Positions 34,428 to 49,070 are shown, numbered from the stretch's first letter. The stretch: 64,000 nt of DNA from Ptiloglossa arizonensis (GCF_051014685.1 NW_027479291.1:62001-126000), one strand, 5' to 3'. The notes: generated from the sequence alone by a model not told the origin. A program made the numbers and translations.

Positions 34428-37400
34428 ACGGTATGCGCATTTTTCCCCTAGGCGGTTCTAGTTATTCGTTTCGAGCATCAGAACTGCGAAAATTTTGAGT
34501 TTCTCAAGCGTTTCTTACCTCCAAACTGCCATATCTCGCGAACGGATTGACCAATCCGCAAAATTTCTGTTGCTTCTGAAAGTAGAAACTCGCCCGATTA
34601 CAACGGTATGCGTACTTCTCCCCTAGGCCGTTGTAGTCATTCGTTTCGAGCATCAGAACTGCGAAAATTTTGAGTTTCTCAAGCGTTTCTTATCTCCAAA
34701 CTGCCATATCTCGCGAACGGATTGATCAATCCGCAAAATTTCTGTTGCATCTGAAAGTAGAAACTCGCCCGATTACAAAGGTATGCGTACTTTTCCCCTA
34801 GGCCGTTCTAGTTACTCGTTTCGAGCATCAGAACTGCGAAAATTTTGAGTTTCTCAAGCGTTTCTTACCTCCAAACTACCATATCTCGCGAACGGATTGA
34901 CCAATCCGCAAAATTTCTGTTGCATCTGAAAGTAGAAACTAGCCCGATTACAACGGTAGGTGTAGTTTTCCCCTAGGCCGTTCTAGTTATTCGTATCGAG
35001 CATCAGAACTGCGAAAATTTTGAGTTTCTCAAGCGTTTCTTACCTCCAAACTGCCATATCTCGCGAACGGATAGACCAATCCGCAAAATTTCTGTTGCAT
35101 CTGAAAGTAGAAACTCGCCCGATTACAACGGTATGCGTACTTTTCCCCTAGGCCGTTCTAGTTACTCGTTTCGAGCATCAGAACTGCGAAAATTTTGAGT
35201 TTCTCAAGCGTTTCTTACCTCCAAACTACCATATCTCGCGAACGGATCGACCAATCCGCAAAATTTCTGTTGCATCTGAAAGTAGAAACTCGCCCGATTA
35301 CAACGGTATGCGTACTTTTCCCCTAGGCCGTTCTAGTTACTCGTTTCGAGCATCAGAACTGCGAAAATTTTGAGTTTCTCAAGCGTTTCTTATCTCCAAA
35401 CTGCCATATCTCGCGAACGGATTGAGCAATCCGCAAAATTTCTGTTGCATCTGAAAGTAGAAACTCGCCCGATTACAACGGTAAGTGTAGTTTTCCCCTA
35501 GGCCGTTCTAGTTATTCGTTTCGAGCATCAGAACTGCGAAAATTTTGAGTTTCTCAAGCGTTTCTTACCTCCAAACTGCCATATCGCGCGAACGGATAGA
35601 CCAATCCGCAAAATTTCTGTTGCATCTGAAAGTAGAAACTCGCCCGATTACAATGGTATGCGTACTTTTCCCCTAGGCCGTTCTAGTTATTCGTTTCGAG
35701 CATCAGAACTGCGAAAATTTTGAGTTTCTCAAGCGTTTCTTACCTCCAAACTGCCATATCTCGCGAACGGATTGACCAATCCGCAAAATTTCTGTTGCAT
35801 CTGAAAGTAGAAACTCGCCCGATTACAACGGTAGGTGTAGTTTTCCCCTAGGCCGTTCTAGTTATTCGTATCGAGCATCAGAACTGCGAAAATTTTGAGT
35901 TTCTCAAGCGTTTCTTACCTCCAAACTGCCATATCTCGCGAACGGATAGACCAATCCGCAAAATTTCTGTTGCATCTGAAAGTAGAAACTCGCCCGATTA
36001 CAACGGTATGCGTACTTTTCCCCTAGGCCGTTCTAGTTATTCGTTTCGAGCATCAGAACTGCGAAAATTTTGAGTTTCTCAAGCGTTTCTTACCTCCAAA
36101 CTGCCATATCTCGCGAACGGATTGACCAATCCGCAAAATTTCTGTTGCATCTGAAAGTAGAAACTCGCCCGATTACAACGGTATGCGTACTTTTCCCCTA
36201 GGCCGTTCTAGTTACTCGTTTCGAGCATCAGAACTGCGAAAATTTTGAGTTTCTTAAGCGTTTCTTATCTCCAAACTGGCATATCTCGCGAACGGATTGA
36301 CCAATCCGCAAAATTTCTGTTGCATCTGAAAGTAGAAACTCGCCCGATTACACCGGTATGCGTACTTTTCCCCTAGGCCGTTCTAGTTACTCGTTTCGAG
36401 CATCAGAACTGCGAAAATTTTGAGTTTCTCAAGCGTTTCTTACCTCCAAACTACCATATCTCGCGAACGGTTCGACCAATCCGCAAAATTTCTGTTGCTT
36501 CTGAAAGTAGAAACTCGCCCGATTACAACGGTATGCGTACTTCTCCCCTAGGCCGTTGTAGTCATTCGTTTCGAGCATCAGAACTGCGAAAATTTTGAGT
36601 TTCTCAAGCGTTTCTTATCTCCAAACTGCCATATCTCGCGAACGGATTGATCAATCCGCAAAATTTCTGTTGCATCTGAAAGTAGAAACTCGCCCGATTA
36701 CAACGGTATTCGCACTTTTCCCCTAGCCCGTTCTAGTTATTCGTGTCGAGCATCAGAACTGCGAAAATTTTGAGTTTCTCAAGCGTTTCTTATCTCCAAA
36801 CTGCCATATCTCGCGAACGGATTGATCAATCTGCAAAATTTCTGTTGCATCTGAAAGTAGATATTCGCTCGATTACAACGGTATGCGCACTTTTCCCCTA
36901 GGCGGTTCTAGTTATTCGTTTCGAGCATCAGAACTGCGAAAATTTTGAGTTTCTCAAGCGATTCTTACCTCCAAACTGCCATATCTCGCGAACGGATTGA
37001 CCAATCCGCAAAATTTCTGTTGCATCTGAAAGTAGAAACTAGCCCGATTACAACGGTAGGTGTAGTTTTCCCCTAGGCCGTTCTAGTTATTCGTATCGAG
37101 CATCAGAACTGCGAAAATTTTGAGTTTCTCAAGCGTTTCTTACCTCCAAACTGCCATATCTCGCGAACGGATAGACCAATCCGCAAAATTTCTGTTGCAT
37201 CTAAAAGTAGAAACTCGCCCGATTACAACGGTATGCGTACTTTTCCCCTAGGCCGTTCTAGTTATTCGTGTCGAGCATCAGAACTGCGAAAATTTTGAGT
37301 TTCTCAAGCGTTTCTTACATCCAAACTACCATATCTCGCGAAAGGTTCGACCAATCCGCAAAATTTCTGTTGCTTCTGAAAGTAGAAACTCGCCCGATTA

Positions 37401-40400
37401 CAACGGTATGCGTACTTCTCCCCTAGGCCGTTGTAGTCATTCGTTTCGAGCATCAGAACTGCGAAAATTTTGAGTTTCTCAAGCGTTTCTTATCTCCAAA
37501 CTGCCATATCTCGCGAACGGATTGATCAATCCGCAAAATTTCTGTTGCATCTGAAAGTAGAAACTCGCCCGATTACAACGGTATGCGCATTTTTCCCCTA
37601 GGCGGTTCTAGTTATTCGTTTCGAGCATCAGAACTGCGAAAATTTTGAGTTTCTCAAGCGTTTCTTACCTCCAAACTGCCATATCTCGCGAACGGATTGA
37701 CCAATCCGCAAAATTTCTGTTGCTTCTGAAAGTAGAAACTCGCCCGATTACAACGGTATGCGTACTTCTCCGCTAGGCCGTTGTAGTCATTCGTTTCGAG
37801 CATCAGAACTGCGAAAATTTTGAGTTTCTCAAGCGTTTCTTATCTCCAAACTGCCATATCTCGCGAACGGATTGATCAATCCGCAAAATTTCTATTGCAT
37901 CTGAAAGTAGAAACTCGCCCGATTACAACGGTATGCGCACTTTTCCCCTAGGCCGTTCTAGTTGTTCGTTTCGAGCATCAGAACTGCGAAAATTTTGAGT
38001 TTCTCAAGCGTTTCTTATCTCCAAACTGCCATATCTCGCGAACGGATTGAGCAATCCGCAAAATTTCTGTTGCATCTGAAAGTAGATATTCGCTCGATTA
38101 CAACGGTATGCGCACTTTTCCCCTAGGCGGTTCTAGTCATTCGTTTCGAGCATCAGAACTGCGAAAATTTTGAGTTTCTCAAGCGTTTCTTATCTCCAAA
38201 CTGCCATATCTCGCGAACGGATTGATCAATCCGCAAAATTTCTGTTGCATCTGAAAGTAGAAACTCGCCCGATTACAACGGTATGCGCATTTTTCCCCTA
38301 GGCTGTTCTAGTTATTCGTTTCGAGCATCAGTACTGCGAAAATTTTGAGTTTCTCAAGCGTTTCTTACCTCCAAACTGCCATATCTCGCGAACGGATTGA
38401 CCAATCCGCAAAATTTCTGTTGCATCTGAAAGTAGAAACTCGCCCGATTACAACGGTATGCGTACTTTTCCCCTAGGCCGTTCTAGTTACTCGTTTCGAG
38501 CATCAGAACTGCGAAAATTTTGAGTTTCTTAAGCGTTTCTTATCTCCAAACTGCCATATCTCGCGAACGGATTGACCAATCCGCAAAATTTCTGTTGCTT
38601 CAGAAAGTAGAAACTCGCCCGATTACAACGGTATGCGTACTTCTCCCCTAGGCCGTTGTAGTCATTCGTTTCGAGCATCAGAACTGCGAAAATTTTGAGT
38701 TTCTCAAGCGTTTCTTATCTCCAAACTGCCATATCTCGCGAACGGATTGATCAATCCGCAAAATTTCTGTTGCATCTGAAAGTAGAAACTCGCCCGATTA
38801 CAACGGTATTCGCACTTTTCCCCTAGGCCGTTCTAGTTATTCGTGTCGAGCATCAGAACTGCGAAAATTTTGAGTTTCTCAAGCGTTTCTTATCTCCAAA
38901 CTGCCATATCTCGCGAACGGATTGATCAATCCGCAAAATTTCTGTTGCATCTGAAAGTAGAAACTCGCCCGATTACAACGGTATGCGCACTTTTCCCCTA
39001 GGCCGTTCTATTTGTTCGTTTCGAGCATCAGAACTGCGAAAATTTTGAGTTTCTCAAGCGTTTCTTATCTCCAAACTGCCATATCTCGCGAACGGATTGA
39101 GCAATCCGCAAAATTTCTGTTGCATCTGAAAGTAGATATTCGCTCGATTACAACGGTATGCGCACTTTTCCCCTAGGCGGTTCTAGTTATTCGTTTCGAG
39201 CATCAGAACTGCGAAAATTTTGAGTTTCTCAAGCGTTTCTTACCTCCAAACTGCCATATCTCGCGAACGGATTGACCAATCCGCAAAATTTCTGTTGCAT
39301 CTGAAAGTAGAAACTAGCCCGATTACAACGGTAGGTGTAGTTTTCCCCTAGGCCGTTCTAGTTATTCGTATCGAGCATCAGAACTGCGAAAATTTTGAGT
39401 TTCTCAAGCGTTTCTTACCTCCAAACTGCCATATCTCGCGAACGGATAGACCTATCCGCAAAATTTCTGTTGCATCTGAAAGTAGAAACTCGCCCGATTA
39501 CAACGGTATGCGTACTTTTCCCCTAGGCCGTTCTAGTTACTCGTTTCGAGCATCAGAACTGCGAAAATTTTGAGTTTCTCAAGCGTTTCTTACCTCCAAA
39601 CTACCATATCTCGCGAACGGATCGACCAATCCGCAAAATTTCTGTTGCTTCTGAAAGTAGAAACTCGCCCGATTACAACGGTATGAGTACTTCTCCGCTA
39701 GGCCGTTGTAGTCATTCGTTTCGAGCATCAGAACTGCGAAAATTTTGAGTTTCTCAAGCGTTTCTTATCTCCAAACTGCCATATCTCGCGAACGGATTGA
39801 TCAATCCGCAAAATTTCTGTTGCATCTGAAAGTAGAAACTCGCCCGATTACAACGGTATGCGTACTTTTCCCGTAGGCCGTTCTAGTTATTCGTGTCGAG
39901 CATCAGAACTGCGAAAATTTTGAGTTTCTCAAGCGTTTCTTACATCCAAACTACCATATCTCGCGAACGGATCGACCAATCCGCAAAATTTCTGTTGCTT
40001 CTGAAAGTAGAAACTCGCCCGATTACAACGGTATGCGTACTTCTCCCCTAGGCCGTTGTAGTCATTCGTTTCGAGCATCAGAACTGCGAAAATTTTGAGT
40101 TTCTCAAGCGTTTCTTATCTCCAAACTGCCATACCTCGCGAACGGATTGAGCAATCCGCAAAATTTCTGTTGCATCTGAAAGTAGAAACTCGTCCGATTA
40201 CAACGGTATGCGCACATTTCCCCTAGGCGGTTCTAGTTATTCGTTTCGAGCATCAGAACTGCGAAAATTTTGAGTTTCTCAAGCGTTTCTTACCTCCAAA
40301 CTGCCATATCTCGCGAACGGATTGACCAATCCTCAAAATTTCTGTTGCATCTGAAAGTAGAAACTCGCCCGATTACAACGGTAGGTGTAGTTTTCCCCTA

Positions 40401-40729
40401 GGCCGTTCTAGTTATTCGTTTCGAGCATCAGAACTGCGAAAATTTTGAGTTTCTCAAGCGTTTCTTACCTCCAAACTGCCATATCTCGCGAACGGATAGA
40501 CCAATCCGCAAAATTTCTGTTGCATCTGAAAGTAGAAACTCGCCCGATTACAATGGTATGCGTACTTTTCCCCTAGGCCGTTCTAGTTATTCGTTTCGAG
40601 CATCAGAACTGCGAAAATTTTGAGTTTCTCAAGCGTTTCTTACCTCCAAACTGCCATATCTCGAGAACGGATTGACCAATCCGCAAAATTTCTGTTGCAT
40701 CTGAAAGTAGAAACTCGCACGATTACAAC

Positions 40730-43090
40730 GGTATGCGTACTTTTCCCCTAGGCCGTTCTAGTTATTCGTTTCGAGCATCAGAACTGCGAAAATTTTGAGT
40801 TTCTCAAGTGTTTCTTACCTCCAAACTGCCATATCTCGCGAACGGATTGACCAATCCGCAAAATTTCTGTTGCTTCTGAAAGTAGAAACTCGCCCGATTA
40901 CAACGGTATGCGTACTTCTCCCCTAGGCCGTTGTAGTCATTCGTTTCGAGCATCAGAACTGCGAAAATTTTGAGTTTCTCAAGCGTTTCTTATCTCCAAA
41001 CTGCCATATCTCGCGAACGGATTGATCAATCCGCAAAATTTCTGTTGCATCTGAAAGTAGAAACTCGCCCGATTACAACGGTATGCGAACTTTTCCCCTA
41101 GGCGGTCCTAGTTATTCGTTTCGAGCATCAGAACTGCGAAAATTTTGAGTTTCTCAAGCGTTTCTTATTTCCAAACTGCCATATCTCGCGGACGGATTGA
41201 CCAATCCGCAAAATTTCTGTTGCATCTGAAAGTAGAAACTCGCCCGATTACAACGGTATGCGTACTTCTCCCCTAGACCGTCTAGTTATTCGTTTCGAGC
41301 ATCAGAACTGCGAAAATTTTGAGTTTCTCAAGCGTTTCTTACCTCCAAACTGCCATATCTCGCGAACCGATTGACCAATCCGCAAAATTTCTGTTGCATC
41401 TGAAAGTAGAAACTCGCCCGATTACAACGGTATGCGTACTTTTCCCCTAGGCCGTTCTAGTTACTCGTTTCGAGCATCAGAACTGCGAAAATTTTGAGTT
41501 TCTCAAGCGTTTCTTACCTCCAAACTACCATATCTCGCGAACGGTTCGACCAATCCGCAAAATTTCTGTTGCTTCTGAAAGTAGAAACTCGCCCGATTAC
41601 AACGGTATGCGTACTTCTCCCCTAGGCCGTTGTAGTCATTCGTTTCGAGCATCAGAACTGCGAAAATTTTGAGTTTCTCAAGCGTTTCTTACTTCCAAAC
41701 TGCCATATCTCGCGAACGGATTGACCAATCCGCAAAATTTCTGTTGCATCTGAAAGTAGAAACTCGCCCGATTACAATGGTATGCGTACTTTTCCCCTAG
41801 GCCGTTCTAGTTATTCGTTTCGAGCATCAGAACTGCGAAAATTTTGAGTTTCTCAAGTGTTTCTTACCTCCAAACTGCCATATCTCGCGAACGGATTGAC
41901 CAATCCGCAAAATTTCTGTTGCTTCTGAAAGTAGAAACTCGCCCGATTACAACGGTATGCGTACTTCTCCCCTAGGCCGTTGTAGTCATTCGTTTCGAGC
42001 ATCAGAACTGCGAAAATTTTGAGTTTCTCAAGCGTTTCTTATCTCCAAACTGCCATATCTCGCGAACGGATTGATCAATCCGCAAAATTTCTGTTGCATC
42101 TGAAAGTAGAAACTCGCCCGATTACAACGGTATGCGAACTTTTCCCCTAGGCGGTCCTAGTTATTCGTTTCGAGCATCAGAACTGCGAAAATTTTGAGTT
42201 TCTCAAGCGTTTCTTATTTCCAAACTGCCATATCTCGCGGACGGATTGACCAATCCGCAAAATTTCTGTTGCATCTGAAAGTAGAAACTCGCCCGATTAC
42301 AACGGTATGCGTACTTCTCCCCTAGACCGTCTAGTTATTCGTTTCGAGCATCAGAACTGCGAAAATTTTGAGTTTCTCAAGCGTTTCTTACCTCCAAACT
42401 GCCATATCTCGCGAACCGATTGACCAATCCGCAAAATTTCTGTTGCATCTGAAAGTAGAAACTCGCCCGATTACAACGGTATGCGTACTTTTCCCCTAGG
42501 CCGTTCTAGTTACTCGTTTCGAGCATCAGAACTGCGAAAATTTTGAGTTTCTCAAGCGTTTCTTACCTCCAAACTACCATATCTCGCGAACGGTTCGACC
42601 AATCCGCAAAATTTCTGTTGCTTCTGAAAGTAGAAACTCGCCCGATTACAACGGTATGCGTACTTCTCCCCTAGGCCGTTGTGGTCATTCGTTTCGAGCA
42701 TCAGAACTGCGAAAATTTTGAGTTTCTCAAGCGTTTCTTACTTCCAAACTGCCATATCTCGCGAACGGATTGACCAATCCGCAAAATTTCTGTTGCATCT
42801 GAAAGTAGAAACTCGCCCGATTACAATGGTATGCGTACTTTTCCCCTAGGCCGTTCTAGTTATTCGTTTCGAGCATCAGAACTGCGAAAATTTTGAGTTT
42901 CTCAAGCGTTTCTTACCTCCAAACTGCCATATCTCGCGAACGGATTGACCAATCCGCAAAATTTCTGTTGCTTCTAAAAGTAGAAACTCGCCCGATTACA
43001 ACGGTATGCGTACTTCTCCCCTAGGCCGTTGTAGTCATTCGTTTCGAGCATCAGAACTGCGAAAATTTTGAGTTTCTCAAGCGTTTCTTA
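40730..43090. repeat. 6-monomer (1,049-bp) tandem duplication carrying a 1-bp deletion
   Basis: Bases 40730-41778 are repeated at 41779-42827 and in part up to about 43090, at 1,049 bp rather than 1,050. The missing base is in CCTAGACCGTCTAG (41272 and 42321), where other units have CCTAGGCCGTTCTAG: one T is lost and a G has become A. Both copies share both changes, so the deletion preceded the duplication. Differences between copies include GTGGTCATT at 42681, CTTCTAAAAG at 42971 and CAAGCG at 42908 against CAAGTG at 41856. Confidence 0.87.
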
Positions 43091-46000
43091 CCTCCAAACT
43101 GCCATATCTCGCGAACGGATTGACCAATCCGCAAAATTTCTGTTGCATCTGAAAGTAGAAACTCGCCCGATTACAACGGTATGCGTACTTTTCCCCTAGG
43201 CCGTTCTAGTTACTCGTTTCGAGCATCAGAACTGCGAAAATTTTGAGTTTCTTAAGCGTTTCTTATCTCCAAACTGGCATATCTCGCGAACGGATTGACC
43301 AATCCGCAAAATTTCTGTTGCATCTGAAAGTAGAAACTCGCCCGATTATACCGGTATGCGTACTTTTCCCCTAGGCCGTTCTAGTTACTCGTTTCGAGCA
43401 TCAGAACTGCGAAAATTTTGAGTTTCTCAAGCGTTTCTTACCTCCAAACTACCATATCTCGCGAACGGTTCGACCAATCCGCAAAATTTCTGTTGCTTCT
43501 GAAAGTAGAAACTCGCCCGATTACAACGGTATGCGTACTTCTCCCCTAGGCCGTTGTAGTCATTCGTTTCGAGCATCAGAACTGCGAAAATTTTGAGTTT
43601 CTCAAGCGTTTCTTATCTCCAAACTGCCGTATCTCGCGAACGGATTGATCAATCCGCAAAATTTCTGTTGCATCTGAAAGTAGAAACTCGCCCGATTACA
43701 ACGGTATGCGCATTTTTCCCCTAGGCGGTTCTAGTTATTCGTTTCGAGCATCAGAACTGCGAAAATTTTGAGTTTCTCAAGCGTTTCTTACCTCCAAACT
43801 GCCATATCTCGCGAACGGATTGACCAATCCGCAAAATTTCTGTTGCATCTGAAAGTAGAAACTAGCCCGATTACAACGGTAGGTGTAGTTTTCCCCTAGG
43901 CCGTTCTAGTTATTCGTTTCGAGCATCAGAACTGCGAAAATTTTGAGTTTCTCAAGCGTTTCTTACCTCCAAACTGCCATATCTCGCGAACGGATAGACC
44001 AATCCGCAAAATTTCTGTTGCATCTGAAAGTAGAAACTCGCCCGATTACAATGGTATGCGTACTTTTCCCCTAGGCCGTTCTAGTTATTCGTTTCGAGCA
44101 TCAGAACTGCGAAAATTTTGAGTTTCTCAAGCGTTTCTTACCTCCAAACTGCCATATCTCGAGAACGGATTGACCAATCCGCAAAATTTCTGTTGCATCT
44201 GAAAGTAGAAACTCGCCCGATTACAACGGTATGCGTACTTTTCCCCTAGGCCGTTCTAGTTATTCGTTTCGAGCATCAGAACTGCGAAAATTTTGAGTTT
44301 CTCAAGTGTTTCTTACCTCCAAACTGCCATATCTCGCGAACGGATTGACCAATCCGCAAAATTTCTGTTGCTTCTGAAAGTAGAAACTCGCCCGATTACA
44401 ACGGTATGCGTACTTCTCCCCTAGGCCGTTGTAGTCATTCGTTTCGAGCATCAGAACTGCGAAAATTTTGAGTTTCTCAAGCGTTTCTTATTTCCAAACT
44501 GCCATATCTCGCGAACGGATTGATCAATCCGCAAAATTTCTGTTGCTTCTGAAAGTAGAAACTCGCCCGATTACAACGGTATGCGTACTTCTCCCCTAGG
44601 CCGTTGTAGTCATTCGTTTCGAGCATCAGAACTGCGAAAATTTTGAGTTTCTCAAGCGTTTCTTACTTCCAAACTGCCATATCTCGCGAACGGATTGACC
44701 AATCCGCAAAATTTCTGTTGCATCTGAAAGTAGAAACTCGCCCGATTACAACGGTATGCGTACTTTTCCCCTAGGCCGTTCTAGTTATTCGTTTCGAGCA
44801 TCAGAACTGCGAAAATTTTGAGTTTCTCAAGCGTTTCTTACCTCCAAACTGCCATATCTCGCGAACGGATTGACCAATCCGCAAAATTTCTGTTGCTTCT
44901 GAAAGTAGAAACTCGCCCGATTACAACGGTATGCGTACTTCTCCCCTAGGCCGTTGTAGTCATTCGTTTCGAGCATCAGAACTGCGAAAATTTTGAGTTT
45001 CTCAAGCGTTTCTTACCTCCAAACTGCCATATCTCGCGAACGGATTGACCAATCCGCAAAATTTCTATTGCATCTGAAAGTAGAAACTCGCCCGATTACA
45101 ACGGTATGCGTACTTTTCCCCTAGGCCGTTCTAGTTACTCGTTTCGAGCATCAGAACTGCGAAAATTTTGAGTTTCTTAAGCGTTTCTTATCTCCAAACT
45201 GGCATATCTCGCGAACGGATTGACCAATCCGCAAAATTTCTGTTGCATCTGAAAGTAGAAACTCGCCCGATTATACCGGTATGCGTACTTTTCTCCTAGG
45301 CCGTTCTAGTTACTCGTTTCGAGCATCAGAACTGCGAAAATTTTGAGTTTCTCAAGCGTTTCTTACCTCCAAACTACCATATCTCGCGAACGGTTCGACC
45401 AATCCGCAAAATTTCTGTTGCTTCTGAAAGTAGAAACTCGCCCGATTACAACGGTATGCGTACTTCTCCCCTGGGCCTTTGTAGTCATTCGTTTCGAGCA
45501 TCAGAACTGCGAAAATTTTGAGTTTCTCAAGCGTTTCTTATCTCCAAACTGCCGTATCTCGCGAACGGATTGATCAATCCGCAAAATTTCTGTTGCATCT
45601 GAAAGTAGAAACTCGCCCGATTACAACGGTATGCGTACTTTTCCCCTAGGCCGTTCTAGTTACTCGTTTCGAGCATCAGAACTGCGAAAATTTTGAGTTT
45701 CTTAAGCGTTTCTTATCTCCAAACTGGCATATCTCGCGAACGGATTGACCAATCCGCAAAATTTCTGTTGCATCTGAAAGTAGAAACTCGCCCGATTATA
45801 CCGGTATGCGTACTTTTCCCCTAGGCCGTTCTAGTTACTCGTTTCGAGCATCAGAACTGCGAAAATTTTGAGTTTCTCAAGCGTTTCTTACCTCCAAACT
45901 ACCATATCTCGCGAACGGTTCGACCAATCCGCAAAATTTCTGTTGCTTCTGAAAGTAGAAACTCGCCCGATTACAACGGTATGCGTACTTCTCCCCTAGG

Positions 46001-46839
46001 CCGTTGTAGTCATTCGTTTCGAGCATCAGAACTGCGAAAATTTTGAGTTTCTCAAGCGTTTCTTATCTCCAAACTGCCGTATCTCGCGAACGGATTGATC
46101 AATCCGCAAAATTTCTGTTGCATCTGAAAGTAGAAACTCGCCCGATTACAACGGTATGCGCATTTTTCCCCTAGGCGGTTCTAGTTATTCGTTTCGAGCA
46201 TCAGAACTGCGAAAATTTTGAGTTTCTCAAGCGTTTCTTACCTCCAAAGTGCCATATCTCGCGAACGGATTGAACAATCCGCAAAATTTCTGTTGCTTCT
46301 GAAAGTAGAAACTCGCCCGATTACAACGGTATGCGTACTTCTCCCCTAGGCCGTTGTAGTCATTCGTTTCGAGCATCAGAACTGCGAAAATTTTGAGTTT
46401 CTCAAGCGTTTCTTATCTCCAAACTGCCATATCTCGCGAACGGATTGATCAATCCGCAAAATTTCTGTTGCATCTGAAAGTAGAAACTCGCCCGATTACA
46501 ACGGTATTCGCACTTTTCCCCTAGGCCGTTCTAGTTATTCGTGTCGAGCATCAGAACTGCGAAAATTTTGGGTTTCTCAAGCGTTTCTTATCTCCAAACT
46601 GCCATATCTCGCGAACGGATTGATCAATCTGCAAAATTTCTGTTGCATCTGAAAGTAGATATTCGCTCGATTACAACGGTATGCGCACTTTTCCCCTAGG
46701 CGGTTCTAGTTATTCGTTTCGAGCATCAGAACTGCGATAATTTTGAGTTTCTCAAGCGATTCTTACCTCCAAACTGCCATATCTCGCGAACGGATTGACC
46801 AATCCGCAAAATTTCTGTTGCATCTGAAAGTAGAAACTA

Positions 46840-49070
46840 GCCCGATTACAACGGTAGGTGTAGTTTTCCCCTAGGCCGTTCTAGTTATTCGTATCGAGCA
46901 TCAGAACTGCGAAAATTTTGAGTTTCTCAAGCGTTTCTTACCTCCAAACTGCCATATCTCGCGAACGGATAGACCTATCCGCAAAATTTCTGTTGCATCT
47001 GAAAGTAGAAACTCGCCCGATTACAACGGTATGCGTACTTTTCCCCTAGGCCGTTCTAGTTACTCGTTTCGAGCATCAGAACTGCGAAAATTTTGAGTTT
47101 CTCAAGCGTTTCTTACCTCCAAACTACCATATCTCGCGAACGGATCGACCAATCCGCAAAATTTCTGTTGCTTCTGAAAGTAGAAACTCGCCCGATTACA
47201 ACGGTATGCGTACTTCTCCGCTAGGCCGTTGTAGTCATTCGTTTCGAGCATCAGAACTGCGAAAATTTTGAGTTTCTCAAGCGTTTCTTATCTCCAAACT
47301 GCCATATCTCGCGAACGGATTGATCAATCCGCAAAATTTCTGTTGCATCTGAAAGTAGAAACTCGCCCGATTACAACGGTATGCGCACTTTTCCCCTAGG
47401 CCGTTCTAGTTATTCGTGTCGAGCATCAGAACTGCGAAAATTTTGAGTTTCTCAAGCGTTTCTTACCTCCAAACTGCCATATCTCGCGAACGGATAGACC
47501 TATCCGCAAAATTTCTGTTGCATCTGAAAGTAGAAACTCGCCCGATTACAACGGTATGCGTACTTTTCCCCTAGGCCGTTCTAGTTACTCGTTTCGAGCA
47601 TCAGAACTGCGAAAATTTTGAGTTTCTCAAGCGTTTCTTACCTCCAAACTACCATATCTCGCGAACGGATCGACCAATCCGCAAAATTTCTGTTGCATCT
47701 GAAAGTAGAAACTCGCCCGATTACAATGGTATGCGTACTTTTCCCCTAGGCCGTTCTAGTTATTCGTTTCGAGCATCAGAACTGCGAAAATTTTGAGTTT
47801 CTCAAGCGTTTCTTATTTCCAAACTGCCATATCTCGCGGACGGATTGACCAATCCGCAAAATTTCTGTTGCATCTGAAAGTAGAAACTCGCCCGATTACA
47901 ACGGTAGGTGTAGTTTTCCCCTAGGCCGTTCTAGTTATTCGTATCGAGCATCAGAACTGCGAAAATTTTGAGTTTCTCAAGCGTTTCTTACCTCCAAACT
48001 GCCATATCTCGCGAACGGATAGACCTATCCGCAAAATTTCTGTTGCATCTGAAAGTAGAAACTCGCCCGATTACAACGGTATGCGTACTTTTCCCCTAGG
48101 CCGTTCTAGTTACTCGTTTCGAGCATCAGAACTGCGAAAATTTTGAGTTTCTCAAGCGTTTCTTACCTCCAAACTACCATATCTCGCGAACGGATCGACC
48201 AATCCGCAAAATTTCTGTTGCTTCTGAAAGTAGAAACTCGCCCGATTACAACGGTATGCGTACTTCTCCGCTAGGCCGTTGTAGTCATTCGTTTCGAGCA
48301 TCAGAACTGCGAAAATTTTGAGTTTCTCAAGCGTTTCTTATCTCCAAACTGCCATATCTCGCGAACGGATTGATCAATCCGCAAAATTTCTGTTGCATCT
48401 GAAAGTAGAAACTCGCCCGATTACAACGGTATGCGCACTTTTCCCCTAGGCCGTTCTAGTTATTCGTGTCGAGCATCAGAACTGCGAAAATTTTGAGTTT
48501 CTCAAGCGTTTCTTACCTCCAAACTGCCATATCTCGCGAACGGATAGACCTATCCGCAAAATTTCTGTTGCATCTGAAAGTAGAAACTCGCCCGATTACA
48601 ACGGTATGCGTACTTTTCCCCTAGGCCGTTCTAGTTACTCGTTTCGAGCATCAGAACTGCGAAAATTTTGAGTTTCTCAAGCGTTTCTTACCTCCAAACT
48701 ACCATATCTCGCGAACGGATCGACCAATCCGCAAAATTTCTGTTGCATCTGAAAGTAGAAACTCGCCCGATTACAATGGTATGCGTACTTTTCCCCTAGG
48801 CCGTTCTAGTTATTCGTTTCGAGCATCAGAACTGCGAAAATTTTGAGTTTCTCAAGCGTTTCTTATTTCCAAACTGCCATATCTCGCGGACGGATTGACC
48901 AATCCGCAAAATTTCTGTTGCATCTGAAAGTAGAAACTCGCCCGATTACAACGGTAGGTGTAGTTTTCCCCTAGGCCGTTCTAGTTATTCGTATCGAGCA
49001 TCAGAACTGCGAAAATTTTGAGTTTCTCAAGCGTTTCTTACCTCCAAACTGCCATATCTCGCGAACGGAT
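46840..49070. repeat. 6-monomer (1,050-bp) tandem duplication
   Basis: Bases 46840-47889 are repeated at 47890-48939 and on to 49070. Markers are AGACCTATCC (46971/48021 and 47496/48546), CTCCGCTAGG (47216/48266), GTGTCGAGC (47416/48466), CAATGGTATG (47725/48775) and GCGGACGG (47836/48886). The left limit is AAACTAGCCC at 46834 against AAACTCGCCC at 47884; the right limit is where 49071 loses the AGACCTATCC motif. Confidence 0.87.

Larger units (their letters stand above)
26499..37373. repeat. Second copy of the 71-monomer duplication, internally rearranged
   Basis: Begins as a copy of 14074 onward (offset 12,425). Four monomers equivalent to about 19.82-20.56 kb are missing after 32242, so the offset falls to 11,725. 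After an internal 8-monomer duplication at 31.5-34.4 kb it resumes as a copy of 22824-26523 at offset 10,850. In that last part two substitutions were seen: 34672 G against 23822 T, and 35484 A against 24634 G. The copy ends at 37373: beyond it the sequence reads GCTTCTG, whereas 26524 reads GCATCTGAGAG, the start of a new unit. Confidence 0.85.
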
